Shown: positions 28,917-42,738 of the stretch, in pieces
Layout: each line of letters starts with the position of its first letter
How positions within the stretch are numbered: the first letter of the stretch is position 1
From: Pseudomonas sp. RIT-PI-AD
GTDB lineage: Bacteria; Pseudomonadota; Gammaproteobacteria; Pseudomonadales; Pseudomonadaceae
DNA length: 64,000 nucleotides
Assembly (NCBI RefSeq): GCF_025642785.1
Contig: NZ_JANZKU010000004.1
Location: 186,001-250,000 of the forward strand
Direction of reading: 5' to 3'
The notes under the pieces: generated by a model
Told to the model about the DNA's origin: nothing
Databases searched by the model: none
What the model saw: only the letters and a program-made list of their open reading frames with translations
Program-made: the position numbers and the translations under genes

Positions 28917-29552
28917 TCACGCCACCGGGCCGTTGAGCAGGGGGACGAAACGTACGGCGTCCAGCACGTGCCGGGAAAACCCTGCGGCTTCGCGAACGAT
29001 CAGCATCAACTGCTGCACGTCGCCCGCGCCCACCGGTATCACCATGCGTCCGCCCGGCGCCAGTTGCTCCAGCAGGGCCTGGGGTACGTCCGCGGCGGCG
29101 GCGGTGACGATGATGCCGTTGTACGGCGCCAGGGCGGGCCAGCCTTCCCAGCCGTCGCCCCAACGGAACACGACATTCCGCAGCTTGAGCTCCACCAGCC
29201 GTTCCTTGGCGCGGTCCTGCAGTTTCTGGATGCGCTCGACGGAGAACACCCGCTCCACCAGCTGTGCCAGCACCGCGGTCTGGTAACCGGAGCCGGTACC
29301 GATTTCCAGGACCTTGTCCAGCGGACCGGCCGCCAGCAGCAACTCGGTCATGCGCCCGACCATATAAGGTTGGGAAATGGTCTGGTTATGACCTATGGGC
29401 AGTGCCGTGTCTTCATAGGCCCGATGGGCCAGCGCCTCGTCGACGAACAGGTGGCGCGGCGTGCGCCGGATGACTTCGAGCACCCGGGCGTTCGACAAGC
29501 CTTCGTCGTACAGGCGCTCGATCAAGCGTTCGCGGGTGCGTTGCGAGGTCAT
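28917..29552 (-). CDS. pcm: Protein-L-isoaspartate O-methyltransferase
   Basis: 211 residues from [15 protein letters not shown], the size in P. aeruginosa (PA3624). An upstream in-frame ATG at 29594 (MAREKDH) overlaps the surE stop and has the better ribosome site GGAGGG; it would add 14 residues. Signatures are [20 protein letters not shown], the SAM-binding [14 protein letters not shown] (motif I) and [11 protein letters not shown]. Pcm methylates isoaspartyl residues in aged proteins and starts their repair. The surE-pcm-nlpD-rpoS order is widely conserved. Confidence 0.95.
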   Translation of the reverse strand: MTSQRTRERLIERLYDEGLSNARVLEVIRRTPRHLFVDEALAHRAYEDTALPIGHNQTISQPYMVGRMTELLLAAGPLDKVLEIGTGSGYQTAVLAQLVERVFSVERIQKLQDRAKERLVELKLRNVVFRWGDGWEGWPALAPYNGIIVTAAAADVPQALLEQLAPGGRMVIPVGAGDVQQLMLIVREAAGFSRHVLDAVRFVPLLNGPVA

Positions 29553-29593
29553 GCCGATCCCGCCACGCAGCAAATGGTCCTTTTCACGCGCCA

Positions 29594-30343
29594 TCAAAGC
29601 AGGCCCTCCAGCCAGCCATCGAGGCTCGAAAAAGCCTCGTTGAACGTTCGATCGAGTTTCAGCGGGGTAATGGATACATAGCCCTGCAGGACCGCATGGA
29701 AATCCGTGCCGGGACCGGCGTCGTCGCCATCGCCGGCGGCGGCGATCCAATAGCCCAGCTTGCCACGCGGGTTGACCAGGGTGACGGGGCGCGCGGCCCG
29801 CGCCCGGTGCCCGAGACGGGTCAGTTGAACGCCCCGGATGCGCTCCAGGGGTAGGTTGGGAATGTTGACGTTGAGCACGGTGCGCGGCGGCAGATCCAGC
29901 CGGTCGTGGGCCGCCACCAGCTTGCGGGCGAAATGGGCGGCGGTCGCCAGGTTGTCCGGCTGCCGCGACAGCAGCGAGAACGCGAACGCCGTGCGGCTGA
30001 GGAAGCGCCCTTCCACCGCGGCGGCGACGGTGCCCGAATAGAGCACGTCGTCGCCCAGGTTGGCGCCCATGTTGATCCCCGCCACCACAATGTCGGGCGG
30101 CGTTTCCAGCAGGCCGTTGATACCCAAATGCACGCAATCGGTCGGCGTGCCATCGAGGGCGATGAAGCCGTTGGCCAGGTAGTGCGGATACAACGGACGA
30201 TCGAGCGTCAACGCGCTGCTCGCGCCGCTCCGGTCCTGATCCGGGGCGATCACGACGCACTCGTCATCGGCCGCCAGCGCGTTGTAAAGCGCGGCGAGGC
30301 CCGGGGCGTTCACCCCGTCGTCGTTGGCGATCAGAATACGCAT
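29594..30343 (-). CDS. surE: 5'/3'-nucleotidase SurE
   Basis: 249 residues with the SurE nucleotidase core. [11 protein letters not shown] (residues 5-15) carries the two metal-binding Asp, [14 protein letters not shown] holds the Ser/Asn cluster, and PTDCVHLGI and [21 protein letters not shown] complete the active site. SurE removes phosphate from nucleoside monophosphates and short polyphosphate and is linked to stationary-phase survival. Its start overlaps the 3' end of truD by 13 bp, and its stop overlaps the alternative pcm start by one base (TGATG), so translation coupling is likely. Confidence 0.97.
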   Translation of the reverse strand: MRILIANDDGVNAPGLAALYNALAADDECVVIAPDQDRSGASSALTLDRPLYPHYLANGFIALDGTPTDCVHLGINGLLETPPDIVVAGINMGANLGDDVLYSGTVAAAVEGRFLSRTAFAFSLLSRQPDNLATAAHFARKLVAAHDRLDLPPRTVLNVNIPNLPLERIRGVQLTRLGHRARAARPVTLVNPRGKLGYWIAAAGDGDDAGPGTDFHAVLQGYVSITPLKLDRTFNEAFSSLDGWLEGLL

Positions 30344-31389
30344 GGGTTTTCCATCGGTTCCGCCGGCAGCAGGTCCACGAGCTCACGCACCACCACGGTG
30401 GCGAAGCAACCGGCCGGCAGGACGAATTCCAGTTGCAGAACATCGAGCTCGGGATAATGCCACGTCAGCTTGCCGATGGGGAGGCGCAGAATGCGTCGTT
30501 CCTGGCTCATGTCTGCGCTGGCCAGCCAGGCGGCGAGGCCGGCCTGTTCCTCGGCGAGCGCCTGTTCCAGGGCCTGGATGGAACTGCCCGCAGGACTCGG
30601 CCCGGCGCCCCACAGCGGGCCGGTCGGGTGCAGGTCGAGCACCGCCAGGCGCGGGTCCTGGCATTCCGCCTCGCCGGCCATGAAGAAGCTGCGGCTATCG
30701 GTGAAGGCCAGCAGGTCGCCGAGTTCGGCGCGGTTCCAGTTGCCCGCCTCGACGCGCTTCGCCAGGACGCGGTTGAACAGGTAGCTGCGCGCCGCGGAGA
30801 GCAGCCGGGACCGCAGGTTGCGCGATTCCGGCAACTCGCCGCGTTGGGCGAAGGCCAGGGCGTCGATTAGGTTGCCGCCGCCGAAGCCGAACCGCTGCAA
30901 GCCGTAGTAATTCGGCACACCTTGGCTGGCAAGGCCTCGCAGGCGCGCGTCCAGCGCTTCGCGCTCGCCGCTCAGCGCGGTGAGGCGCAGGGTGAATCCG
31001 TTGGCGGCATGGGCGCCGCGTTGCAACTTGCGGCTATGCCGGGTGCGCTGGAGGATACGCAGGCTGTCGTTTTCCGCCGCGGCCAGATCGGGATCGGCCT
31101 TGCCCGGCAGGTGCAGGCTGAACCACTGTCGGGTCAGCGCCTGGCGATCCTTCAGGCCGGCATAGCTGATGCCGCGCAAGGGCACCCCGGCAGCGCGGGC
31201 CAGGCGGCGGGCCGCCTCCTCGGTATTGAGGCCACGCTTTTCCACCCACAGCCAGAGGTGTTCGCCGCTGCCGGAGAGGGGAATGTCGAGCACCTCGTCG
31301 ACCTGGAAGTCCTCGGCGCTGGCTTTCAACCGCGCCCGCCCGACCGGGCCGCCGTGGGCGCAAGGGCCGAGCAATTCGAGTTCGTTCAT
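30331..31389 (-). CDS. truD: tRNA pseudouridine(13) synthase TruD
   Basis: 352 residues. The catalytic Asp is in [19 protein letters not shown] (residues ~75-93), and the insertion TRUD domain with [12 protein letters not shown] (~150-161) is intact. The C-terminus ends [17 protein letters not shown]. TruD makes pseudouridine at position 13 of tRNA-Glu and others. It overlaps ispF by 4 bp (ATGA) and surE by 13 bp, within a compact ispF-truD-surE-pcm-nlpD-rpoS array. Confidence 0.97.
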   Translation of the reverse strand: MNELELLGPCAHGGPVGRARLKASAEDFQVDEVLDIPLSGSGEHLWLWVEKRGLNTEEAARRLARAAGVPLRGISYAGLKDRQALTRQWFSLHLPGKADPDLAAAENDSLRILQRTRHSRKLQRGAHAANGFTLRLTALSGEREALDARLRGLASQGVPNYYGLQRFGFGGGNLIDALAFAQRGELPESRNLRSRLLSAARSYLFNRVLAKRVEAGNWNRAELGDLLAFTDSRSFFMAGEAECQDPRLAVLDLHPTGPLWGAGPSPAGSSIQALEQALAEEQAGLAAWLASADMSQERRILRLPIGKLTWHYPELDVLQLEFVLPAGCFATVVVRELVDLLPAEPMENPCVF

Positions 31390-31859
31390 TGCGGCAGCAG
31401 CAAGGCGACGGCATGCACCGCGATGCCTTCCTCGCGCCCGGTGAAGCCGAGCGTTTCGGTGGTGGTCGCCTTGACGTTGACCTGGTCGAGTTCGACCTGC
31501 AGGTCGGCGGCGATCGCCGAGCGCATCGCGCCGATATGCGGCGCCATCTTCGGCGCCTGGGCGACGATGGTGGCGTCGACGTTGCCGACTTTCCAGCCCT
31601 TGTCGACCACTCGTTGCAGCACCTGACGCAGCAGTGCGCGGCTGTCGGCGCCCTTGAAGCGCGGATCGGTGTCGGGGAAATGCCGGCCGATATCACCCAG
31701 CGCAGCCGCCCCGAGCAGGGCGTCGCTCAGCGCGTGCAGCAGCACGTCGCCATCGGAATGGGCGATCAGCCCGAATTTATGGGGAATCCGCACGCCGCCG
31801 AGGGTGATGAAATCACCCTCGCCAAATCGGTGCACATCGTAGCCGTGGCCAATACGCAT
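31386..31859 (-). CDS. ispF: 2-C-methyl-D-erythritol 2,4-cyclodiphosphate synthase
   Basis: 157 residues, [16 protein letters not shown] at the start with the zinc-binding Asp and His (DVH), then [20 protein letters not shown] and [15 protein letters not shown]. The C-terminal signature [20 protein letters not shown] is complete. IspF makes MEcPP in the MEP isoprenoid pathway. In many bacteria ispD and ispF are adjacent; here they are separated by the adhC/fghA region and the receptor scar (ispD at 36.1 kb), all within 5 kb. Confidence 0.98.
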   Translation of the reverse strand: MRIGHGYDVHRFGEGDFITLGGVRIPHKFGLIAHSDGDVLLHALSDALLGAAALGDIGRHFPDTDPRFKGADSRALLRQVLQRVVDKGWKVGNVDATIVAQAPKMAPHIGAMRSAIAADLQVELDQVNVKATTTETLGFTGREEGIAVHAVALLLPQ

Positions 31860-31954
31860 GGAGAACCTCCCTGGAAAAGTCAGCCCGCGATTCTAAAGGA
31901 AAGCGCGCATGCCAGTGCGGCAGCCTTACGAAAGCGGTCGTCGGCCCCCTCTAA

Positions 31955-31973
31955 AATGTAATCCTTATCATTA
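31955..31973. promoter_or_regulatory. Candidate Fur box
   Basis: The plus strand AATGTAATCCTTATCATTA (minus TAATGATAAGGATTACATT) resembles the Fur consensus with paired TGATAA / ATTA elements. It ends 19 bp before the ATG of the sigma-factor remnant, a normal place for iron control of ECF sigma genes. Confidence 0.5.
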
Positions 31974-31992
31974 GTCGGTCATCGAGCGTGCC

Positions 31993-32097
31993 ATGACGGA
32001 ACTGAACGGCCTCAGGGAGCACCTCGACGGCGTCTATCGACAGCACCACCGCTGGCTGCAGAGCTGGCTGCGCCCTCTATACCCGCTACAAACTTAG
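31993..32097 (+). pseudogene. N-terminal remnant of a FecI/PupI-type ECF sigma factor
   Basis: A 34-codon frame MTELNGLREHLDGVYRQHHRWLQSWL... starts like iron-starvation ECF sigma factors, whose N-terminal helix reads (D)xVYRQHHxWLxxWLRRR. After SWLR the match stops and the next codons come from a TonB-receptor sequence in another frame, giving a stop at 32095. Only about 26 residues of ~165 remain. It sits behind a Fur-like site, so the original gene was probably iron-regulated. Confidence 0.65.
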
Positions 32098-32380
32098 AGG
32101 GCCGCTGGATCGTTTCACGGTCGGGGGAGGCACGCGCTGGCAAAGCGAGGGCTGGCAGGTATTGAACAACCGAGGCAAGGGTATCCGGGAGAAATTCTCC
32201 CAGGATCCGTACTGGCTGGTGGATGTAATGGCCCGTTACCAGATCAGTGAATATCTGTCGGCCACGCTCAACGTCTACAACCTGTTCGACAAGAAGTACT
32301 ACACCAACATCGGCTTCTATAACTCCGCCTACTCGGGCGACCCACGCAACGTCATGCTGAGCACTCACTGGAACTTCTGA
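32075..32380 (+). pseudogene. C-terminal remnant of a TonB-dependent siderophore receptor
   Basis: An open frame without its own start encodes the last ~101 residues of an outer-membrane receptor: LYTRYKLRGPLDRFTVGGGT, then WLVDVMARYQISEYLSATLN, VYNLFDKKYYTNIGFYNSAY and GDPRNVMLSTHWNF. The final aromatic residue and beta-strand pattern are typical of ferric-pyoverdine/PupB/FpvA-type receptors. It is joined directly to the ECF sigma remnant; the middle of the locus (rest of the sigma gene, anti-sigma gene and most of the receptor) is missing. The intact stop suggests a deletion rather than gradual decay. Confidence 0.8.
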
Positions 32381-32395
32381 CGCCGAAGCATGCAG

Positions 32396-32423
32396 GGGGA
32401 AAAGCTGCGAAGCGTTTTCCACC
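32396..32423. repeat. Half-copy of the GTAGGGTGGA-type repeat
   Basis: GGGGGAAAAGCTGCGAAGCGTTTTCCACC resembles the 5' half of the repeat between fghA and adhC (GGTGGAAAACCGCGAAGCGT...). It lies 16 bp after the receptor remnant. Confidence 0.45.
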
Positions 32424-32492
32424 TTTGCATTCCGACCCTTCCCGACCGCCCTCGAGAGCGATGGCACAGCCACTCGCCCCAAGTGAGTCACC

Positions 32493-32614
32493 GTAGGGTG
32501 GATGACGCTGTTCTCATCCATCGCCAGCCTCGGCGGTAAGGTCGGGTGGCGGCCGATGGAGTGTCGGCAAGGTGGAACCCGTCCGGTGGATCGATGAGGC
32601 GCGATCCACCCTAC
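32493..32614. repeat. Repeat copy A, bounded by GTAGGGTGGA / TCCACCCTAC
   Basis: About 122 bp, ends GTAGGGTGGATGACGC and GCGATCCACCCTAC, so the tips are a 10-12 bp inverted repeat. The inner part (CTCATCCA, CTCGGCGG, GGTCGGGT, GGCCGATGGA, GTCGG) is shared with copies B and C with some changes. No open frame inside. A non-autonomous, MITE-like or REP-like intergenic element is the likely nature. Confidence 0.75.
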
Positions 32615-32699
32615 GGAAGCGCGGTGCCACTGTCGCGGGATCAAGGGGTGTTTCCATTCAGCGAGCGGCGGCGCAACCACTCGATCCAGGCGTTTCACC

Positions 32700-32824
32700 G
32701 TAGGGTGGATGACGCCTTCCTCATCCACCGTCGCGCCTCGGCGGTGAGGTCGGGTGCTGGTCGATGGAACGTCGGCCAGATTGGAGCCCCGACCGATGGA
32801 TCGGTGGAGCGTGATCCACCCTAC
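32700..32824. repeat. Repeat copy B
   Basis: 125 bp with the same ends as copy A (GTAGGGTGGATGACGC and GTGATCCACCCTAC). The inner sequence is close to copy C (TCGGTGGAGCGTGATCC, AGATTGGAGCCCCGACCG in both). Confidence 0.8.
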
Positions 32825-32845
32825 ATGCACCTACAACGTACCGTC

Positions 32846-32970
32846 GTAGGGTGGATGACGCCTTTCTCATCCACCGTCACGCCTCGGCGGTGAGGTCGGG
32901 TGCCGGCCGATGGAGCGTCGGCCAGATTGGAGCCCCGACCGGTGGATCGGTGGAGCGTGATCCACCCTAC
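32846..32970. repeat. Repeat copy C
   Basis: 125 bp, nearly the same as copy B over its whole length, including AGATTGGAGCCCCGACCG and the ends GTAGGGTGGATGACGC and GTGATCCACCCTAC. It starts 21 bp after copy B and ends 51 bp before the fghA stop. Confidence 0.8.
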
Positions 32971-33021
32971 ATGCGCCCCGCAGTGGTGGGGGTGGCAGTT
33001 GAGGGGCTGGGAAAAAATCTC

Positions 33022-33867
33022 TCAGCCGTTGAGTGCCTTGGCGTGGTGGCGCAGGTGGTCGTCGATGAAACTGGCGATGAAGTAATAGCTGTGGTCGTAA
33101 CCCGCTTGCAGGCGCAGTTGCAGCGGGTGCGACGCCGCGGAGGCGGCGGCCTGGAGGGTTTCCGGCTTGAGTTGAGCGACCCGGAAATCGTCGCGGTCGC
33201 CCTGGTCGATGAGGATCGGCAGCTTTTCCGCAGCATCGGCGATCAGCACGCTGGCATCCCACTCGCGCCAGCGCGAGCGGTCTTCGCCCAAGTAGGCAGC
33301 GAAGGCCTTCTCGCCCCAGGGGCAGTTCATCGGATTGGCGATTGGCGCGAACGCCGATACCGAATGATAACGACCGGGATTCTTCAGCGCGCAGATCAAG
33401 GCGCCGTGTCCACCCATGGAGTGGCCGCTGATGCCGCGCCTGTCGGAGACGGGGAAGTTGGCCTCGATCAACGCCGGCAGTTCGTCGACCACGTAGTCGT
33501 ACATCCGGTAGTGCCGGGCCCAAGGCTGCCGGGTGGCGTTGAGGTAGAAGCCGGCACCGAAGCCGAGGTCGTAGGCGCCCTCGGGATCGTCCGCCACGCC
33601 CTCGCCCCGCGGGCTGGTGTCCGGCGCCACGATGATCAGACCGAGTTCGGCCGCCAGGCGGTGCGCGCCGGCCTTCTGCATGAAGTTCTCGTCGGTGCAG
33701 GTCAGCCCCGACAGCCAATAGAGCACCGGCAAGGTAGCGTCCTGCTCGGCCTGGGGCGGCAGGTAGACGGCGAACACCATGTCGCAATCGAGCGCGGTGG
33801 AGCGATGGCGATAGCGCTTGTGCCAGCCGCCGTGGCTCTTGGTGCTTGAAACGATTTCCAGGGTCAC
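33022..33867 (-). CDS. fghA: S-formylglutathione hydrolase
   Basis: 281-residue esterase D family alpha/beta hydrolase. The nucleophile is in [11 protein letters not shown] (residues ~146-156), the oxyanion and substrate loop in [18 protein letters not shown], and the His of the triad in [13 protein letters not shown]. It hydrolyses S-formylglutathione to formate and glutathione, the second step of glutathione-dependent formaldehyde removal. adhC lies upstream on the same strand, separated by 96 bp that hold a palindromic repeat. It matches PA3628. Confidence 0.96.
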   Translation of the reverse strand: MTLEIVSSTKSHGGWHKRYRHRSTALDCDMVFAVYLPPQAEQDATLPVLYWLSGLTCTDENFMQKAGAHRLAAELGLIIVAPDTSPRGEGVADDPEGAYDLGFGAGFYLNATRQPWARHYRMYDYVVDELPALIEANFPVSDRRGISGHSMGGHGALICALKNPGRYHSVSAFAPIANPMNCPWGEKAFAAYLGEDRSRWREWDASVLIADAAEKLPILIDQGDRDDFRVAQLKPETLQAAASAASHPLQLRLQAGYDHSYYFIASFIDDHLRHHAKALNG

Positions 33868-33883
33868 GTGAAACGCCTCCTAC

Positions 33884-33960
33884 GTAGGGTGGAAAACCGC
33901 GAAGCGTTTTCCACCAATCAAGGTGGACAAGCGGCCGGTCGGCCGCGTTGTCCACCCTAC
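33884..33960. repeat. Repeat copy D, inside the adhC-fghA spacer
   Basis: 77 bp with the same terminal GTAGGGTGGA / TCCACCCTAC but a different, shorter interior. It contains two nested dyads (GGTGGAAAAC...GTTTTCCACC and GGTGGACAA...TTGTCCACC) around GCGGCCGGTCGGCCGC. In the mRNA this would fold into a cruciform-like structure. Confidence 0.8.
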
Positions 33961-33963
33961 GGA

Positions 33964-35168
<1,205 letters not shown>

Positions 35169-35208
35169 CAGGGACAATCCACTGACTGGCTGACGAGGAG
35201 AACGCCAC

Positions 35209-36099
35209 ATGAGCCGATGGGAAGGTCTGGACGAGTTCGTCGCGGTCGCCGAAAGCGGAGGCTTCGGCACCGCCGCCGAGCGCCTGGGGCTGTCCTCATC
35301 CCACGTCAGTCGACAGATCGCCCGCCTGGAAGAACGCCTGCAAACCCGGTTGTTCTATCGCAGCACGCGGCGCGTCGCCCTCACCGAGGCCGGCCAGACC
35401 TTCCTGCAGCATTGCCAACGTCTGCAGGACGCCCGCGAGGAAGCGCTGCGCGCCATCGGCGACCTCGCCGCCGAACCCAAGGGCCTGTTGCGCATGACCT
35501 GCGCGGTGGCCTATGGCGAACGCTTCGTGGTACCGCTGGTGAACGCCTTCATGGCGCGGCACCCGCAACTGCGCGTGGATATCGAATTGAGCAATCGACC
35601 GCTGGACCTGCTCCACGAAGGGCTGGACCTGGCGATCCGCCTCGGCCGTCTGCCGGACTCCCGGCTGGTGGCCACGCGGCTGGCGCCGCGGGAGATGTAC
35701 CTGTGCGCCTCGCCGGCCTACCTGGAAGGCTATGGCCGGCCCCACAGCCTGTCGGAACTGGCCCGGCACAATTGCCTGGTAGGCAGCAGCGACAGCTGGG
35801 CCTTCCGCCAGGGCGAACGGGAGATCGCCCTGCGCGTCCAGGGCAACTGGCGCTGCAACAGCGGCCAGGCGGTGCTGGACGCCGCCTTGCGCGGCTTCGG
35901 CCTGTGCCAGTTGCCGGACTATTACGTGCTGGAGCACCTCCGCAGCGGCGCGCTGGTCTCCCTGCTGGAACAGCACCGACCGCCGCATACCGCGGTGTGG
36001 GCGCTGTACCCGCAGCAGCGGCACCTGTCGCCGAAGGTCCGGCAATTGGTGGATAGCTTGAAGGCAGGGTTGGCGGAACGTCCCGAATACCGGCCGTGA
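35209..36099 (+). CDS. gfnR: LysR-type regulator GfnR
   Basis: 296 residues with the LysR helix-turn-helix at the N-terminus (GTAAERLGLSSSHVSRQIARL, residues ~21-41) and a periplasmic-binding-like effector domain containing DLAIRLGRLPDSRLVATRLAP. It matches PA3630, which activates the glutathione-dependent formaldehyde genes adhC-fghA (in P. aeruginosa a response to formaldehyde from choline, glycine betaine or sarcosine demethylation). Divergent from adhC and convergent with ispD, with 7 bp between stops. Confidence 0.9.
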   Translation: MSRWEGLDEFVAVAESGGFGTAAERLGLSSSHVSRQIARLEERLQTRLFYRSTRRVALTEAGQTFLQHCQRLQDAREEALRAIGDLAAEPKGLLRMTCAVAYGERFVVPLVNAFMARHPQLRVDIELSNRPLDLLHEGLDLAIRLGRLPDSRLVATRLAPREMYLCASPAYLEGYGRPHSLSELARHNCLVGSSDSWAFRQGEREIALRVQGNWRCNSGQAVLDAALRGFGLCQLPDYYVLEHLRSGALVSLLEQHRPPHTAVWALYPQQRHLSPKVRQLVDSLKAGLAERPEYRP

Positions 36100-36106
36100 C
36101 CGGGCT

Positions 36107-36823
36107 TCAGTGCTTGCCGGCCCAGCGCTGGCGCAGCCAGTCGAGGTCTTCCGGGCGCGTGACTTTGAGGTTGTCCGCGCGCCCCTCCACCAGCCTGGGG
36201 GCCTGCCCGGCCCATTCGAGGGCCGAGGCTTCGTCGGTGATCGCCACGTCGGCCACCAGGGCATCGGCCAGGGCGCGATGCAGGGCGCCGTGGCGGAACA
36301 TCTGCGGGGTGAACGCCTGCCAGATCACCGCGCGGTCCACGGTTTCCTCGACCCGGCCGTCCTTGCCCGCGCGTTTCAAGGTGTCCCGGGCCGGCACCGC
36401 CAGCAGGCCCCCGACCGGGTCGTCGGCCAGTTCACCGAGCAGCAGGTCGAGGTCGAAGCGCGACAGGTTCGGCCGCGCCGCATCGTGCACCAACACCCAG
36501 TCCTCGTCGCCGGCGCCCAGTTCGGCCAGCCGTAGCAGGCCGGCGAGCACCGAATCCGCTCGCGCGGCACCGCCGGTTGCCCGTTGGATGCGCGGGTCGC
36601 GAGCGCAGGCGAGGCCCGGCCAATAGGGATCGTCCGGCGCCAGGCAGAGCACCAGGCCCCGCAACCCGGGGTGGCCGAGGAAACATTCGAGGGTGTGTTC
36701 GAGCAGGGTCCGTCCTGCCAGTTCGAGGTATTGCTTGGGGCGGTCGGCGTGCATCCGCGAACCGATGCCGGCAGCGGGGATCACCACCCAGAAGGCGGGG
36801 CCGGAACGGTCGCTGGCGTTCAT
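36107..36823 (-). CDS. ispD: 2-C-methyl-D-erythritol 4-phosphate cytidylyltransferase
   Basis: 238 residues from MNASDRSGPAFWVVIPAAG; upstream codons are the ftsB region in another frame. The nucleotidyltransferase signature IPAAGIGSRMHADRPKQYLE (residues 14-33) and VHDAARPNLS with the metal Asp are intact, as are VPARDTLKR and ITDEASALEWAG. IspD activates MEP with CTP in the isoprenoid pathway. The ATG overlaps the ftsB stop (ATGA, 4 bp), as in most gammaproteobacteria. Confidence 0.97.
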   Translation of the reverse strand: MNASDRSGPAFWVVIPAAGIGSRMHADRPKQYLELAGRTLLEHTLECFLGHPGLRGLVLCLAPDDPYWPGLACARDPRIQRATGGAARADSVLAGLLRLAELGAGDEDWVLVHDAARPNLSRFDLDLLLGELADDPVGGLLAVPARDTLKRAGKDGRVEETVDRAVIWQAFTPQMFRHGALHRALADALVADVAITDEASALEWAGQAPRLVEGRADNLKVTRPEDLDWLRQRWAGKH

Positions 36824-37098
36824 TCGGCCAACTGATAGAGGGTCTCGCCCTCCTTCACCATGCCCAGCTCGTGACGGGCGCGCTCTTCCACGGTCTCCAT
36901 GCCCTTCTTCAATTCCAGCACTTCGGCTTCGAGGATCCGGTTGCGTTCCAGCAGCCGCTCGTTCTCGCCTTTCTGGTCGGAAATCTGCTGCTTCAGGTCG
37001 GACACCTGCGCAAGGCTGCCGGCGCCCACCCACAGGCGATACTGCAACCCCGCCAGGAGCAGGATCAGCACGACGAACAACCAGTAAGGGCTACGCAT
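36820..37098 (-). CDS. ftsB: Cell division protein FtsB
   Basis: 92 residues: a short cytoplasmic head, one transmembrane helix (YWLFVVLILLLAGLQYRLW, residues 5-23) and a periplasmic coiled coil (LAQVSDLKQQISDQKGENER onward) ending GETLYQLAE. It forms the FtsQLB complex that controls septal peptidoglycan synthesis. Follows eno by 130 bp on the same strand and overlaps ispD by 4 bp. A terminator-like hairpin stands between eno and ftsB. Confidence 0.95.
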   Translation of the reverse strand: MRSPYWLFVVLILLLAGLQYRLWVGAGSLAQVSDLKQQISDQKGENERLLERNRILEAEVLELKKGMETVEERARHELGMVKEGETLYQLAE

Positions 37099-37186
37099 GG
37101 TTCAAGGCAAGGTCACGACGAAAGGGTGGAACGGAAGGACGCCGCGCGTCGGATGCGCCATCGGCCCTCGGCCGGCGGCACCGACG

Positions 37187-37216
37187 AAAAGGGGCGACTC
37201 GCGCCGCCCCTCTTTT
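37187..37216 (-). terminator. Terminator downstream of eno
   Basis: On the minus strand AAAAGAGGGGCG-GCGCGAGT-CGCCCCTTTTC, a GC-rich stem with T-run 12 bp past the eno stop. Because ftsB starts about 90 bp further on, ftsB-ispD probably also have their own promoter. Confidence 0.75.
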
Positions 37217-37228
37217 AGCACGTGCCTG

Positions 37229-41185
<3,957 letters not shown>

Positions 41186-41339
41186 TCAGCGCCGCCAGGA
41201 AACTGAAGTCGGGCCGGAGCCCTCGATTACGGACAACGCCCTGGGACGTCGCCGGCAATGCACGCCACTGCCGAATCCGTGGGATTCTGCAGAAGCGTAG
41301 TAAGACGGGAGCGTAGTCTACCCGCAATGCCCCCTCAGC

Positions 41340-42647
41340 TCAAACTTCATCGCCGCGCGGAGGCGTCCAGCGAAGGCGCGCTGCCTCGCCAGGCACGCGG
41401 TCCAGCCCAGGCAGATTGGCCACCGCGAGCAGGCGGCCGTCGCGGTAGAGCAGCGGCAAACGACCACGGACGAAGGCCGGCAGCCCCGCTTCGTTGAGCA
41501 GGCGTTTGAGGTCGCGGCGACCCCGTCCGGGCAAGTCGAGGCGCTCGCCGCCGAGCCGATAGCGGACCTCCCAGGGACCGGCTGGCGCGTCCCCCTGCCA
41601 GCTCAGCGCGCCGTTGCCGGGCAGGCTCAGGCGCGCCTGTTCGCCCGGCCACGCCTGGGGCGCGGGCGGGTCGTTCGACCAGGGGCCTGCCAACCACCAT
41701 AACCGTCCGTCGGACCTGTGCAGCGCGCCCCGAGCCAGACGCCAAACCGGCGCGGCATCCGCTGCGGCATCGCGCAAATCGTCCCAACCGGCCCAGTGAT
41801 CGCTGTCGGGCAAAGGGGTGAAGGCCGCCAGCCAATGGCGCAGCGCGTTGCGCTGGCGTGCCGGCGTCAGCGTCGCCAAGGGCGCGAGCGGCAACGACGG
41901 CAGCTCCAGCCAAGGCCAGCGGGAAGGCTGCCGGGCAGCCTCGAGATCCAGTCGCGCCAGCTCGCCCAGCAGCGCTTCGGCTTCGCGCAAATGGGCCGCG
42001 CTGCGCGCCAGGCTGGCGGAGACCCGCGGCCAGCGCGCCTGCAACAGCGGCAACACCTGGAGGCGCAGGTAATTCCGCGACGGCTGCGCGTCCTGGTTGG
42101 AAGGATCCTCCACCCAGTCCAACCGATGGGCACGGGCATAGCGCTCCAGCTCGCCTCGGTCGACGTCGAGCAGGGGCCGCATCAGGACTCCCCGCCCCAG
42201 GGGCCGTGACGTCGGCATCGCCGCCAGTCCACGCACCCCGGCCCCGCGCAGCAAGCGGAACAGCAGAGTTTCCGCCTGATCGTCGCGGTGCTGGGCGGTG
42301 AGCAGAAGCTCACCGGGTGCCAGCGCGGCCTCGAACGCGCCATAGCGGGCGACACGCGCCGCCTGTTCGAGGCTGGCGCCCGGGGTTACGTCGACGCGCA
42401 TCACCCCCAGGGGTACGCCCAGGGCCGCGCACACCCGCTCGCAATGCGCCGGCCACGCCTCGGCGGCGGCTTGCAGGCCGTGCTGGACGTGCAGGGCGGA
42501 CAGCGGTGGGTAAGAGTCCCGTCCGGATTGATTGGCCAACAGGTGCAGGAGCACGGTGGAGTCCAGCCCCCCACTGAAGGCGACCTTCCACGCAGGCGCC
42601 GCGCGCCAGGGCGCAAGTTTCTCCAGCAGATGCGCCGCGAGACTCAT
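41340..42647 (-). CDS. tilS: tRNA(Ile)-lysidine synthase
   Basis: 435 residues. The N-type ATP pyrophosphatase loop VAFSGGLDSTVLLHLL (residues ~23-38), LTAQHRDDQAETLLFRLLRGAGVRGLAAM (part of the conserved catalytic block) and the C-terminal TilS domain (LPGRGRRDLKRLLNEAGLPAF) are all present. TilS puts lysidine on C34 of the tRNA that reads AUA. It follows accA by 91 bp on the same strand, and its stop is 184 bp before the pyrG start. Confidence 0.96.
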   Translation of the reverse strand: MSLAAHLLEKLAPWRAAPAWKVAFSGGLDSTVLLHLLANQSGRDSYPPLSALHVQHGLQAAAEAWPAHCERVCAALGVPLGVMRVDVTPGASLEQAARVARYGAFEAALAPGELLLTAQHRDDQAETLLFRLLRGAGVRGLAAMPTSRPLGRGVLMRPLLDVDRGELERYARAHRLDWVEDPSNQDAQPSRNYLRLQVLPLLQARWPRVSASLARSAAHLREAEALLGELARLDLEAARQPSRWPWLELPSLPLAPLATLTPARQRNALRHWLAAFTPLPDSDHWAGWDDLRDAAADAAPVWRLARGALHRSDGRLWWLAGPWSNDPPAPQAWPGEQARLSLPGNGALSWQGDAPAGPWEVRYRLGGERLDLPGRGRRDLKRLLNEAGLPAFVRGRLPLLYRDGRLLAVANLPGLDRVPGEAARLRWTPPRGDEV

Positions 42648-42738
42648 GGACGTGGAGAACGGCAGGGGCAGGAATGCATCGAAGGCCGGCGGAGGCGAAT
42701 CGACGCCGGCATCGAGAGAGGCCGGCGTCGAGACCGGA

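Noticed and set aside
28917-30260. Extended pcm frame of 447 codons
   Set aside because: The part upstream of 29594 is surE read in another phase. Only the last 211 (or 225) codons belong to pcm.
32384-33021. Open frames through the repeat cluster (e.g. 32546-32893 and 32012-32830 minus)
   Set aside because: They are made of the repeated elements and their inverted ends, with repeated peptide blocks such as GGSVERDPPYM-like stretches; no ribosome sites and no domain.
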